Origin: Spisula solida
Taxonomy: Eukaryota > Mollusca > Bivalvia > Venerida > Mactridae
Length of the DNA: 64,000 nt
Direction of reading: 5' to 3'
NCBI GenBank assembly: GCA_947247005.1
Contig: OX365947.1
Location: forward strand, 31,142,760 to 31,206,759
The notes beneath the pieces were generated by a model. That model saw only the letters and a program-made list of their open reading frames with translations. It ran no database searches and had not been told where the DNA came from. How positions within the stretch are numbered: position 1 is the stretch's first letter; each line of letters begins with the position of its first letter. Positions 11,830-23,084 of the stretch are shown here, piece after piece. Both the position numbers and the translations under genes were made by a program.

Positions 11830-12300
11830 TTCTAGTGAAATTTGAATTGGCTGCTGGTGGCCGGTTCGCACTTGCCAATTCGATCCTCTAGTGAAATTTG
11901 AATTTGCTGCTGGCTGCCAGTTCGCAGCAGTTGATGCGAATCTACAGTGAAAATATAATTGAAAGCTGGCTTCCGATTGGCAGTTACCAGTTCGATCCTC
12001 TAATAAAATTTGAATTGACTGCTGGTTGCTGGTTGCTGGTTAGCAGTTGCCGATTCGAGGTAGCTGATTGCCTGTTCGCAGTCTACTAGTCTACTGTCGG
12101 TTTGCAGTTGCAAATTCGATCCTCAAATTAAATGTAAATTGGCTGCTGGTTGCCGGTTCGCAGTTGCTGATTCGAGTCTACAGTGATAATAGAACTGGAA
12201 TCTTTGAAAAAAATGCATTAAAATGCAGGATGTACGATATATGATGTAGGTCCCAATAAAATCGAGGAGGATCTACAATCTCTATATGAAATAACAGTCC
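11830..12300 (+). repeat. degenerate tandem repeat of about 57 bp plus tail
   Basis: Units read roughly 'tctagtgaaatttgaattgg' then 'ctgctggttgccggttcgca' then 'gttgccaattcgatcc', and recur about six times from 11,830 to 12,190. A non-tandem tail of about 100 bp follows and is shared with 7,430-7,520. Array plus unique tail is the organisation of a mobile composite repeat. The short frame at 11,898-12,089 is internal to the array. Confidence 0.7.
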
Positions 12301-12379
12301 GACTATAATCATCACAGGAAAGTAAACCTAGATCTCTTATAATTGGCTCCACATAAATTATAACTTCAGTTTCAAACCT

Positions 12380-12790
12380 ACTTACTTAGTCATCTTCGCA
12401 CTCTTGAGTGCATAAGGCTTCCACAGCTGCTCTCCACCTACATCTGTTTTGGGCTTTCCTCTCTGTTTTCCTCTCTGCTTTCCCAGGTCGTTCCCATTAT
12501 TTTCATCTCTGACTCTACGGTTCTTCTCCATGTTCCTTTCGGTCTCCCTCTTTTTCTCTGCCCGTGTGGTGTCCATCTGATAGCTGTTTCAGTATGCCTT
12601 GTATTGTCCATTCTCATGACATGTCCTACCCATCTCCATCGTCTGCGTCTTATCTCTGTGTTTATATCCCCAATTCCAGTTCTTTCTGTTACTTCCTTTT
12701 TAGATATAACTTGGAGCCGATGTATTCTCAAGATTTTTCTGAGACATCTTCCCTCAAATCATCGCAGTTTTTATTCTACATTCTTGTTTG
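12380..12790 (-). pseudogene. LINE reverse transcriptase C-terminal fragment
   Basis: The minus strand encodes a segment typical of the region downstream of the polymerase domain in RTE-like and related non-LTR elements. It starts with 'FEGRCLRKILRI', then 'TEIRRRRWRWVGHVMRMD', 'AIRWTPHGQRKRGRPKGTW' and 'RRTVESEM'. The frame then shifts near 12,440, after which another frame gives an 'AVEALC'-like ending. Only the last 130 or so residues are present, so this is a 5'-truncated dead copy. The basic R-rich stretch and the GKR-RGRPK motif make the assignment firm; the clade is less certain. Confidence 0.85.
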
Positions 12791-13029
12791 TTTTCCAGGT
12801 TTCACTACCATAACGATAAAAAGTGACAATTTATTGTTTACAAAAATACCTATAAAGAAATTATGAAGGAATGAGATCTCATTGAATGATGACGTAGATG
12901 AAATGTTGAATTTCCCACGGCCAATACACTCATATATACAGTGGTCAGGAAAGAGCTCCAAATGGAGCTCCCTTTGATCTGAGTGGTCTCAGCATGATAG
13001 GTCATTATCAGCAGCAGCATGTTATTGAC

Positions 13030-13150
13030 CAGACGCGAGATTAATTATCAGAACAGAACAGAACAGAACATTATTTTCAGACTTGAGCTGTACAGCTCAT
13101 TATCATCATACATTTTAAATACATGCATAAATAAACTTGACAGGTGAAGA
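13030..13150 (-). repeat. non-LTR 3' tail with TGTTC microsatellite
   Basis: On the minus strand a small hairpin 'gagctgtacagctc' is followed by 'aagtctgaaaataatgttc' and TGTTC repeated. This matches the arrangement expected at a LINE 3' end and is like the tail at 7,950-8,015. Confidence 0.4.
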
Positions 13151-13315
13151 GAATATGAAATTTAGAATAAAGACACGGAAAATATTAATATTAAACTATT
13201 ACAAGAGTCAGTGAAAACAGGATGTTATGTTAAAAATATCCATAGCATGTATACAAAATACTTCAAAAACATTTTTGTGAAATACATAGATTTCGAGGTT
13301 GAACCCGAAATAAAC

Positions 13316-13425
13316 AAACACGCACGCACGCACCAATACACACGCACACAAGCACACAAGCACGCAAGCACGCAAACACGCACACACACACACATGGACG
13401 CACAAAAACAACAACAACATTAGGC
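13316..13425 (+). repeat. CA/ACGC-rich microsatellite
   Basis: About 110 bases of 'acgcacgcacg', 'cacacaag' and 'cacacacaca' with a terminal 'aacaacaac'. The frames on both strands here (13,208-13,423) are low-complexity and not genes. Confidence 0.8.
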
Positions 13426-13429
13426 CGCT

Positions 13430-13818
13430 AGGCCGCCAACTTCACAATTTTTTTTTTTTTTTTCGACTGCCAACTTTGTTAGGCCGCTGGATCGCTAGGC
13501 CGCTAGGCCGCTGGGCCGCTAGAACGCTAGGCCGCTAGGCCGCTAGGCCGCCAACTTCACAATTTTATTATTTTTTTTTTTTTCGACTGCCAACTTTGTT
13601 AGGCCGCTGGATCGCTAGGCCGCTAGGCCGCTGGACCGCTGGGCCGCTAGGCCGCTAGGCTGCTAGGCCGCTAGGCCGCCAACTTCACAATTTTTTTTTT
13701 TTTTTTTTTTTTTTGGACTGCCAACTTTGTTGGGCCGCTGGATCGCTAGGCCGCTAGGCCGCTAGGCCGCTGGGCCACTAGGCCGCTAGGCTGCTAGGCC
13801 GCTAGGCCGCCAACTTCA

Positions 13819-13849
<31 letters not shown>

Positions 13850-14216
13850 GGATTGCCAACTTTGTTGGGCCGCTGGATCGCTAGGCCGCTAGGCCGCTGG
13901 GCCGCTAGGCCGCTAGGCTGCTAGGCCGCTAGGCCGCCAACTTCACAATTTTTTTTTTTTTTTTTTTTTGGACTGCCAACTTTGTTGGGCCGCTGGATCG
14001 CTAGGCCGCTAGGCCGCTGGGCCGCTAGGCCGCTAGGCTGCTAGGCCGCTAGGCCGCCAACTTCACAATTTTTTTTTTTTTTTTTTTTGGACTGCCAACT
14101 TTGTTGGGCCGCTGGATCGCTAGGCCGCTAGGCCGCTGGGCCGCTAGGCCGCTAGGCTGCTAGGCCGCTAGGCTGCTAGGCCGCTAGGCTGCTAGGCCGC
14201 TAGGCCGCCAACTTCA

Positions 14217-14247
<31 letters not shown>

Positions 14248-14486
14248 GGACTGCCAACTTTGTTGGGCCGCTGGATCGCTAGGCCGCTAGGCCGCTGGGC
14301 CGCTAGGCCGCTAGGCTGCTAGGCCGCTAGGCCGCCAACTTCACAATTTTTTTTTTTTTTTTTTTTGGATTGCCAACTTTGTTGGGCCGCTGGATCGCTA
14401 GGCCGCTAGGCCGCTGGGCCGCTAGGCCGCTAGGCTGCTAGGCCGCTAGGCTGCTAGGCCGCTAGGCCGCTAGGCCGCCAACTTCA

Positions 14487-14517
<31 letters not shown>

Positions 14518-14867
14518 GGACTGCCAACTTTGTTGGGCCGCTGGATCGCTAGGCCGCTAGGCCGCTGGGCCGCTAGGCCGCTAGGCTGCTAGGCCGCTAG
14601 GCCGCCAACTTCACAATTTTTTTTTTTTTTTTTTTTGGACTGCCAACTTTGTTGGGCCGCTGGATCGCTAGGCCGCTAGGCCGCTGGGCCGCTAGGCCGC
14701 TAGGCTGCTAGGCCGCTAGGCCGCCAACTTCACAATTTTTTTTTTTTTTTTTTTTGGATTGCCAACTTTGTTGGGCCGCTGGATCGCTAGGCCGCTAGGC
14801 CGCTGGGCCGCTAGGCCGCTAGGCTGCTAGGCCGCTAGGCTGCTAGGCCGCTAGGCCGCCAACTTCA

Positions 14868-14898
<31 letters not shown>

Positions 14899-15680
14899 GG
14901 ACTGCCAACTTTGTTGGGCCGCTGGATCGCTAGGCCGCTAGGCCGCTGGGCCGCTAGGCCGCTAGGCTGCTAGGCCGCTAGGCCGCCAACTTCACAATTT
15001 TTTTTTTTTTTTTTTTTGGACTGCCAACTTTATTGGGCCGCTGGATCGCTAGGCCGCTGGGCCGCTGGGCCGCTAGGCCGCTAGGCTGCTAGGCCGCTAG
15101 GCCGCCAACTTCACATTTTTTTTTTTTTTTTTTTTTGGACTGCCAACTTTGTTGGGCCGCTGGATCGCTAGGCCGCCAGGCCGCTGGGCCGCTAGGCCGC
15201 TAGGCCGCTAGGCTGCTAGGCCGCTAGGCCGCCAACTTCACAATTTTTTTTTTTTTTTTTTTTTTTGGACTGCCAACTTTGTTGGGCCGCTGGATCGCTA
15301 GGCCGCTAGGCCGCTAGGCCGCTGGGCCGCTAGGCCGCTAGGCCGCTAGGCTGCTAGGCCGCCAACTTCACGCTGCTAGGCCGCTAGGCTGCTAGGCTGC
15401 TAGGCTGCCAACTTCACGCTGCTAGGCCGCTAGGCTGCTAGGCCGCCAACTTCACGCTGCTAGGCCGCTAGGCTGCTAGGCCGCCAACTTCACGCTGCTA
15501 GGCCGCTAGGCCGCCAACTTCACGCTGCTAGGCCGCTAGGCTGCTAGGCCGCCAACTTCACGCTGCTAGGCCGCTAGGCTGCTAGGCCGCCAACTTCACG
15601 CTGCTAGGCCGCTAGGCCGCTAGGCCGCCAACTTCACGCTGTTAGGCCGCTAGGCCGCTAGCCTGCCAACTTCACGAACA
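13430..15680. repeat. poly-T / GCTAGGCC satellite, 119-bp higher-order unit
   Basis: Each unit reads 'gactgccaactttgttgggc', then 'cgctggatcg', then an 8-bp GCTAGGCC sub-array, then 'gccaacttcacaa' and a T-tract of 15 to 30. Unit starts ('gactgcc') fall at about 13,465, 13,585, 13,716, 13,851, 13,971, 14,090, 14,249, 14,368, 14,519, 14,638, 14,757, 14,900, 15,019, 15,138 and 15,268. The modal spacing is 119. Longer units add sub-array copies in steps of about 16, longer T-tracts, or both. From 15,360 the T-tract is lost and a shorter unit of about 35-45 bp ('ccaacttcacgctgctaggc') continues to 15,680. Near-identical neighbours point to recent expansion by unequal exchange or slippage. No open frame crosses it. 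Confidence 0.95.
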
Positions 15681-16279
15681 TAAACAAATGATATAACATC
15701 CGTAATTTACGTTACTTTGAATGAAATTACTATAATATTAAAAAACAGTCAACATATATGACATTTTTAAGTTAAGAAACGACGATACTTCAGCCTAATA
15801 ATGTTTATAACTATTGTAAAACTACACAAATAGTTAATTGATAAGAAATGCCATGTAATTTACGTTATCTTTAAAAAATATGTTGTTTTTTTCAACAACC
15901 TCTCAGTTAATATGTCGGTATAACACGTACAGTGGGGTGACAATTAATGATTTTCAGGTTACAATTTAAGTAGAACAAGCAATGTTATATGCCAAATATG
16001 CTATATCTGTACTATATAGAACTGCCGGCATAATTGTCAACACGTGGTGCGGACCCGGATATCCAAGATGGCGTCCAAGATGGCCGCCATAATTTACGAA
16101 TACACTAAAAAGTCCATGTTCTCATGCACTTTTGTTTATTTATGTATATAGTCACAAATATGTGCTTACATATTATTCATTTGATAATGTACATCAAATG
16201 AACACACAAAACTGACCACTTTGAAGTCAAGGTCAATGTCATTTCAAGGTCAAGTAACGAAAAATATGCCAACACTGCA

Positions 16280-17870
16280 AAGTACAGGTACCCCACGACC
16301 AAATGGGGTACATAACACTTGTCCAGTACAACCATCCAATGTCATATTGGGTACTCATTACCACAGAGTACAGCCATCTATTGCCATATTGGGTAGTCAC
16401 TACCACTTATTATAGCCATGCAAAGTCATAAGGGGTACTCTCCACAACTGATTACAGTCAAACCAAACCCTATGTTATACTTACCACTACCAATAACACC
16501 CATATCACACCCAACTGGGTACTCATCACCATCATATACCAGCCCTGAATGGTGTTAACTACCACCGAGTACACCCATATCAGGCCTTAGGGGGAACTCA
16601 AACCACAAAATAGTTAACGCAGGCCCTATGGGGGTACTAATAACACTGTCCATACATACCTTCCGTAACCAATGAAGTACTCACCACCATTAATTATAGC
16701 CATAGTAGGCCCTAAGGGATACTCACAACACCTGATTAAAGCTATATACATGTAAGTCTCTACATGGTACTCATAATCACACAGAGCACAGCTGTACAAG
16801 GTCCTATTTGTTATAACTCACTAGCACAAAACTACAGCCATATAAGGCCCAAAAGGGTTCTCATTCCAAATAATTACAGATTTCATACCCATAGGGGTAC
16901 ACATAACCATTGAGTATGGTCACAAATGACTGTGGTACTTAACACCTGCGGTAACAACCATACTATGTCCTAAGGGGTACCAACTGAGTACTGCCATACC
17001 AGGTGCAATATAGCCATCAATGGCTCTATTGGGTAATTCCCCACAACCACTTATAGTCATACTAATCCCTACGGGGTAGTTGTAACCACTTAATATAGCC
17101 ATACCAGACCCTATGTGGTATTTACCACTACCAGCCTTCTTAGGCCCTATGCACTACTCACAACCACTGTGTAAACGTCACTGTAAAGCCATATTATGCT
17201 TGAGGGATACTCACATTCACTGAGGAAAGCCATTCAATGTCCTTTTTGGTACTTAATTCTGCCTAGTGCAGCCCTAGGCCAGTTTATGTACTCTCCTCCA
17301 CAAGTTCAACCATCTCCGGCCCAATTGGGTACCCACCTATACAGAGAACAACCATCCCAGGTCCTATTGGCTACCCTATACCACTGAGAACAACCAGCTC
17401 AGGCCCCATTTGGTACCAACCACTTCAGAGTACAGTAATCCCAGGTCCTATTGGGCACCAACCACCTATGAGTACAGACATTCTAGGCTGTATTGGATGC
17501 CCATCACCTCAGAGAACAGCAATCCCAGGTCCTATTGAATGCCCTATGCCACAAAAAACAGTCAGCCAAGGTTCCATTTGGTACCAAGGCCTCTGAGTAC
17601 AGTTATCATATACCCTATTGGGTACCCACCAAATCTGGGTACAGTCACCAAAGTCATTTTTGAGTAGTTAACATCACAGATTAAGCCATCCCAGGCGTCA
17701 TTTAGTACCCACCCTCACAGATTTCAGTTATCCTATAGCATATTGGAAACCCAACAACACAGATTTCAGCCCTCCTAGGCCATATTTGGAACCCACCAAC
17801 ACATATTTCAGCCATCCTAGGCCATATTGTGTAACTTCCCCACTTATTAAAGCCATACAATGCCATATGA
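16280..17870. repeat. degenerate 42-bp minisatellite, about 38 units
   Basis: Units are of the form 'tacagccatcccaggtccta' followed by 'ttgggtacccaccac'. Successive 'ccat' anchors at 16,332, 16,374, 16,416 and 16,458 are exactly 42 apart. Divergence between units is high, so the array is old. Although 42 is a multiple of three, frames on both strands are broken by stops, so a repeat protein is not supported. Confidence 0.85.
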
Positions 17871-17949
17871 TACAGCAATTCCTGACTACATGTCGTATGT
17901 AACACATACAATACTGGCTCTAGACAGATATGGAAAAAGATAAGCAAAG

Positions 17950-18500
17950 GCTTTAAACTGTGAACAGTAACACTGCTTACACTATTTTAAAAGGTTTTTA
18001 CCAGATGATCTTGAAATGATCTTGGCCTTTCACTGGTCAGTATTGCACAACAATTTAGGTAGTCGCCATACGATAATCATGCACCTATCAATCTTTTCCT
18101 CCAGTTGGGGAGTGGTGGACAGATCCAGAGGAATTGGACAATTTTTCTTTTGGGGTCTAATTCCTGGTGCACCGAAGAGAATGTTTCAAACTTATTTTCA
18201 AATATAAACTGTAGTGTTCAATTCGTATGTAATGTGCATAAATAACTGACATACGATTGTATACATGTATATAGTAAATGTTTAAAAGTCATGTGTGTGC
18301 ATAGTGTTCTCATGAAGATATTATATCGAAGGGCAATCTGTGTTCTAGTTTCATAGGTTGATTATTAAATTTGTGTGTGTGTTTTAAGTTAAATACAAAT
18401 CGTACAAAGCTAACAAAAGTACTTCTACGTTTGCGATTTAACAAAGATAAGTCAACATGTGTTAAAATTACAGCATATACTGATATTGTAAAGTTTGTAA
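17950..18500. other. no gene seen
   Basis: AT-rich sequence between the minisatellite and the GGTAACGTA motifs. The short frame at 18,016-18,207 has no supporting feature. Confidence 0.4.
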
Positions 18501-19499
18501 GTAAGGTAACGTAAATTGAAACATATTTTTTTTAAATACATGTGTTTGAAGTTCAAATGCAAAACTGCGATAACAGATATTATGGTTTGAAAATTAATTC
18601 TTTTTTAGTGGTAAAGTTTATCTAAAGTAACAGAATACAAGGCTAGTAAATTGTAATTTTGTTTGATATTCAAATACATGTACATGTATAGTTTACATGT
18701 CTTTTAGTTAAATATACAGTTTGAACTGCAAACCTATAATTGTTGAGCAGGATTAAATTGTTATTTTTATTTTCAATTGTTTTAAGTAGTTTTTAAGACA
18801 ATGAAGACATGAACTTTAATTTGTATGTTTGGTAACGTAAAGTGCAATGTAGTATTCCCTTAACATATCTTACAAGTAAGAGACTTGTTAATATATATAA
18901 TATAAACAATTATAAATATATAAAGTGGTATAATATATGTAACTGAAAAGTGTATGATACAATTTTGAATACTTGAAATTATTGAAGGAATGAAAAACGC
19001 ACATTTTTTGGAGAATGGGTGACATTTTAAGAACCGCTACCAAACATCTATATCTTAACCTATACTGGCAATCTATACATCATTTTTTTGGTTGAATATT
19101 GAACTTCTTAGTGGTAACTTCATTATTTGATTGCCTGGTCATCTAAATTTGCAATAAAAAACTTTATGCCAATTTATGTTTGTTTTTTATGGTAACGTAT
19201 GTTTTCCCATAATATCTTCTTTAGCACTGCATTTTGGCATTGAAATTCTATCAGTTTGCAGCTACTAGTATACACTCTTGAATAACATATGTAAACTTGG
19301 AATTATTAAATAGCAAATGGTACAATTAATCTTTAAAAATTACAAAATATATATATATTTTGTGGGTAACGTATTTTAAAGCGTGGTAACGGAGAAAAGC
19401 CCCACCCGCCATTTGCAGACTTTATGCCAAAACGTTCGCCACACCTTGGGGTTTCAAAAAAATATGGTCCACAAAATTCCCCCTGGGGGGAGCAAAACC

Positions 19500-19580
19500 G
19501 CCTCTGGCTCACGGTCTAATGTATATTTATTCGATTACAACGTTTCGCCCAGAAGGCTTCTTCAAGTATTTTTTTTTAAT
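19500..19580 (-). other. hammerhead-like / Penelope-type terminal sequence
   Basis: On the minus strand 'cttgaagaagcc' followed by 'ttctgggcgaaacgttg' resembles the 'CTGAxGA...GAAAC' core of hammerhead-ribozyme motifs in the terminal repeats of Penelope-like elements. The first conserved box is not intact here, and no GIY-YIG or reverse-transcriptase coding is adjacent. If correct it is a decayed solo terminus. Confidence 0.25.
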
Positions 19581-19608
19581 TTTATATATAATTCCTAACT
19601 ATTATAAT

Positions 19609-19757
19609 AAGATCTGCGGATTATTCCATGAACGCATAGAGCAAACCATGGTATGTATTATTACCGCAATAAAACATACCTTTCAAATTGGCTGTTACTA
19701 TTTACGCCCCGTATCACGTGACATATTTATGAATAAATGAACGTAAACTTTCTAGTA
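19609..19757 (+). repeat. dispersed 145-bp repeat, copy 1 (partner 50,962-51,105)
   Basis: The segments 'tattattaccgcaataaaac', 'aaattggctgttactattta' and 'cgccccgtatcacgtgacat' are identical or nearly identical in both copies and in the same order. No inverted ends, tail or coding were recognised. Confidence 0.8.
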
Positions 19758-19759
19758 AA

Positions 19760-20120
19760 ACCTCCAACGAGTCGCGAGTTGCACGAGTATCCCGTTTTAC
19801 AGCGTTGACGCATCTATTTTTAGGAACTCCAATATACTCTCGAAACTAAGTTTCATGAAAACTTCTGATAATCAATTCATTTAAATTTTTCATTTCATGA
19901 AATAGATACCATATACATGTACTCGTGTTATTAAAATTGTTTCAATGTTTAAACTGTGTTATTTCCTTCAGAAAATTAGAAAAGGTCGTTTTCATTAACG
20001 AGGGAGGTAATTGTACCAGCTAATAAGCCACTCAATTTCAGCGTGGAATTATGTTCAATGTCAAATGGGTGAAAATGGAATGCGCGCAGTTAAATAGTAC
20101 GCGATATTTTCGTATTCAGA
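19760..20120. other. no recognisable feature
   Basis: AT-rich linker between the dispersed repeat and the hairpin. Nothing seen. Confidence 0.4.
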
Positions 20121-20123
20121 ATC

Positions 20124-20263
20124 GAAATAAAAACTCTGTTCTTGTATTTTGTCTGTGAATAAAACACGGGCACTCGCTACGCACTCGTGGTTTATTTTTT
20201 CCGCATCCGAACTCCTGCCCGTGTTTTATTCACCGACAAAATACGCGAACAGAATTTTATTTC
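20124..20263. repeat. long hairpin 1 (about 47-bp arms)
   Basis: The left arm (20,124-20,173) includes 'gtctgtgaataaaacacggg'. The right arm (20,218-20,263) is its inverse with a few mismatches. The loop of about 40 bases contains 'cactcgctacgcactcgtgg'. It is similar in design to the hairpins at 25,450-25,547 and 29,975-30,117. Confidence 0.85.
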
Positions 20264-20735
20264 TTAAATAGACATACAACTTTTCTTATTTAAATCATTG
20301 CCCATTGTCATTTTTGCAGCGTTTTCATATAAAGCCTCTATTTGTATCGAAGACCAAACAACACATGTCTGATCAAGCATTTCATGGGTACTACTATATT
20401 ACTCTGAAGCACAGAATGGTGTACAGCCGGTTCGAGACAAAACTCCCGTTATTATTCAATAGCTAACACCTAGATAGTTACATGTAGATTTGAATCCCTA
20501 CATTACGTTTTTAATTCGTCTTTGGTATGGGGTTGTAGTCACAAAGCTCTTTATTACAAAATATAGGACTTTCTAAAATCTTAACAAATCCGTAAAGCGA
20601 TTTATAAGCTGAACAATACAGTCAAGATTATAGAATGCTTGCACAGTTTCAAAGTTTTATTTTTTAAGACCTACTGCAATCACTTAGAAAACATTGCTTA
20701 TTCAATTCGTGGGTTATATACCAAGCACAAAATGT

Positions 20736-20846
20736 AACCTAAGTCAAAATGTTTAAGTTTTCCACAAAGATACTTTTTGAATACCAGTCCCAGGCTGTTA
20801 TTCACATAGCATCTTAGTGGAAAACTTCAACGTTTTGACTTAAGTT
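20736..20846. repeat. short inverted-repeat element
   Basis: 'aacctaagtcaaaatgttta' (20,736 on) is mirrored by 'cgttttgacttaagtt' ending at 20,846, with arms of about 36 bp. The interior 'caggctgttattcacatagc' recalls the outer end of the MITE at 45,200-45,410. Confidence 0.7.
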
Positions 20847-20942
20847 ATGTCCATTTCCGATCCCAAATCCTACAGTAGTTTTGGTGTGGCCAGACCCAAA
20901 CTTTGAATTGTGCACATTTCTAGAAATCAAAGATAAATCTTT

Positions 20943-22745
20943 GGGCGCTTTTGTTGAAAATATCCGGATTCAGTTTGGGTTTTATGTTTGGTTATACGTT
21001 GGACAGTAAACTAAAACTGGGTTCGGTTCAAACTGAGTGGCAGTTTGAAGAAGCATTTTAATCTCCAAGGCGACAGAACAGAGCTTTATTATGTTCTTGA
21101 TATATTAACATTAACATGCGTATTTGTATACAGGGTGACAATTAATATATGTCCGGATAACAAAATTTAATAGCTTTGTCCATGTTCGTCATAGAGAGCC
21201 AATTTTGGTCGTATTTAAAATATTGAAAATGAAAAATTTGTACACCGTTAGTTAGTAGCTTCTTACGATGTCATGGTTACATTCATGAAGTCATTAGTAT
21301 CGTGGTACATTCCATAGAATTCCCGAATGACTGTCACGTCATAAATGATCAAACTCTACGATTAATTGGAAAATGTCCCGCATTGATGAGAAGATTTTAC
21401 AAATGTACCCAGATACCATCCACGTACCTTCTGCTAAGCAAATCAGAATATGACTGTTACAAGTTTGAATCCTAAGGGAGTATTTAAACCTTCGGCATAG
21501 CAACCAAGGTAGACCAAAATTATACGGACAGATATGAACATGGAACAAATGCGCCAAATTATATGTAGAAGAAAACCATGCATATTTGTTCACATTGTTA
21601 TATATGAGATGTAACTTTTATATTATATAAATCAAAAGGAGGGAATTCATTGACAAGTGTTGTGTTTAAAAGAATGAGGCTCCTCCATCACAACATTTCT
21701 CGACACAGTTTTGTAATTTAAAGCAAACATTTGAAGATCAACTCATTTCACTGAAAACTACTATTCATCCGTAGCCCCTCCCGCCCCCATTAACCAGACA
21801 TAGTCACACTGCGTTATTGTATGGGGATATGTTAGAGCGGGCTATATACTTACGACCCACAACATATCGACATACTTCTTGAAATCATCCATTTGCCGGG
21901 AAATGCGAAGAGTTGATCATGCAGTGTGCAATGACGTGATTTGGGAAATTTCGACGTCGCTCTCAGCATGTTTTCAGAAATAAGGGGTGTCACGTTAAAC
22001 ACCTACTACAGACGATTTAAGTGATAAATTCTTGAACTAAATACGTAAAACAAAATTTACACATGTGCTTTGACTGAATATGTATTGGTAAGACTAATTT
22101 CATTAACTATTTTGAAACTATTACATTTTGTTATCCGGACATATATTAATTGTCACCCTGTATGTATTTATATATCGTTGTAAACATGACCCATGGGCAT
22201 TATGCCTTAATTTCGAAAATAAACTGTAAACTGTATATTAAACATTAACATGAAACTCACGCTTATAACAAACATAATGAAAAAAGAATGACGTTATTAT
22301 CTCTTATGTTGTTCCCTTATTAGGATGTCATATTTGAAAATTTGGTTGATATATTGAATAGGTTGTGTATATTGTTGACATGTCTCTCTGTACAGTAAAA
22401 AGATAAAATAACAACGTTAGATTAACAAATTGTCATTTGATAATTATAATGTAGTTCTAAATCTGACTATAGCTAATCAGATCAGTTAAGAAATTTTGTA
22501 CTGAGAGTTCAGTAATGGTCAACATGAACAGCCATTATCCTGTGCTTAACTGCATGTAATTGCTGACGCTTCAAACCGATCTAACTGACTCTAGGGTAAT
22601 TATGGAAGATTTGAGAATCCGGCTCGAGATGTTTTAAAACAAACCGCAAAACGAGTTTTCGTTTCAAACCAGTTTTAATAAATAAACGGTCAGTTTGACA
22701 AACCAGTCGGAAACCAAACCGGGTTTGTTGCAAACAAAAGCGCCC
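20943..22745. mobile_element. DNA transposon remnant, host of a mariner-like insertion
   Basis: The ends 'gggcgcttttgtt' and 'aacaaaagcgccc' are perfect 13-bp inverted repeats. Internally of both ends there are repeated AAACTGG and GTTTGGTT motifs, for example 'aaactgggttcggttcaaac' on the left and 'ggaaaccaaaccgggtttg' on the right. This looks like a motif-rich subterminal region. No transposase was recognised and the target duplication is unclear. The interior is interrupted by the mariner-like element at 21,131-22,160. Confidence 0.6.
21131..22160. mobile_element. mariner-like element, decayed, TA-flanked
   Basis: The left end 'cagggtgacaattaatatat' continues 'gtccggataacaaaat' and is mirrored exactly at the right, ending 'attgtcaccctg' at 22,160. 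TA flanks both sides (21,129-21,130 and 22,161-22,162), as for Tc1/mariner insertion. The 1,030-bp length is shorter than a usual autonomous element. The + strand near 21,370 gives short protein-like scraps ('KILQMYPDTIHVPSAKQIR') interrupted by stops, so any transposase is dead. The 84-codon minus-strand frame at 21,339-21,593 is probably not the gene. Confidence 0.85.
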
Positions 22746-22858
22746 TAAGTTTTCTTAATTATTTTGGAACTCTTTACAGCAGTCTTTAAAACTATTCAAT
22801 TAAGTCCTGAGTAGCTTTCATACTTTTTATATAGTTTTATAATTTTCCACAAAAATAA

Positions 22859-23080
22859 GCGGATTTAGTTCAGTGGTAACGCACTGGACTGTCAATCCAG
22901 AGGTCGTTTGTTCAATCCCCGGCATCGGAACTTGATGTATCTGAACTATTAGAATAGTTCCCACTATATCTGACCGTGTGGTCTGCAAAGTATTTGAGTA
23001 AAGGTGCCAGGAAGGTGTGTATCGATGCTATACACCGGGCACATTACAGAACCAGGCCGTCTATTCGAAATAAGAGTCAT
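22859..23080 (+). repeat. tRNA-derived SINE, copy B
   Basis: The tRNA-like head has an A-box region 'tttagttcagtggtaacgc', an anticodon arm 'tggactgtcaatcca' with GTC (Asp-like), and a B box 'gttcaatcc'. The body includes 'ggtgccaggaaggtgtgtat' and 'gctatacaccgggcacatta'. The tail 'ccgtctattcgaaa' matches copy A. Since the body continues without a break, this is a SINE and not a functional tRNA gene. Confidence 0.8.
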
Positions 23081-23084
23081 AAAG

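Larger units (their letters stand above)
15690..19395. mobile_element. probable element with GGTAACGTA motifs enclosing a minisatellite
   Basis: GGTAACGTA occurs at 18,505, 18,831, 19,191 and 19,365, with GGTAACGGA at 19,385. The inverted form TTTACGTTA occurs at about 15,706 and 15,859, on the other side of the 42-bp array. This symmetry resembles the element at 985-4,610 in both motif placement and minisatellite content. No terminal inverted repeats or target duplication were located, so the limits given are only the outermost motifs. Confidence 0.35.

Noticed and set aside
13208..13423. Frames on both strands at the CA/ACGC microsatellite
   Set aside because: Low-complexity sequence only.
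15925..15965. 'acagtggggtgacaattaat' as a second mariner end matching 21,131
   Set aside because: Similarity is limited to about 15 bases and no inverted partner was found nearby.
16920..17947. Frames over the 42-bp minisatellite suggesting a 14-residue repeat protein
   Set aside because: Stops interrupt every frame after a few units and divergence shows no sign of codon constraint.
22859..22930. Functional tRNA-Asp gene
   Set aside because: The tRNA-like part continues into a body shared with another copy at 2.5 kb, so it is a SINE head.
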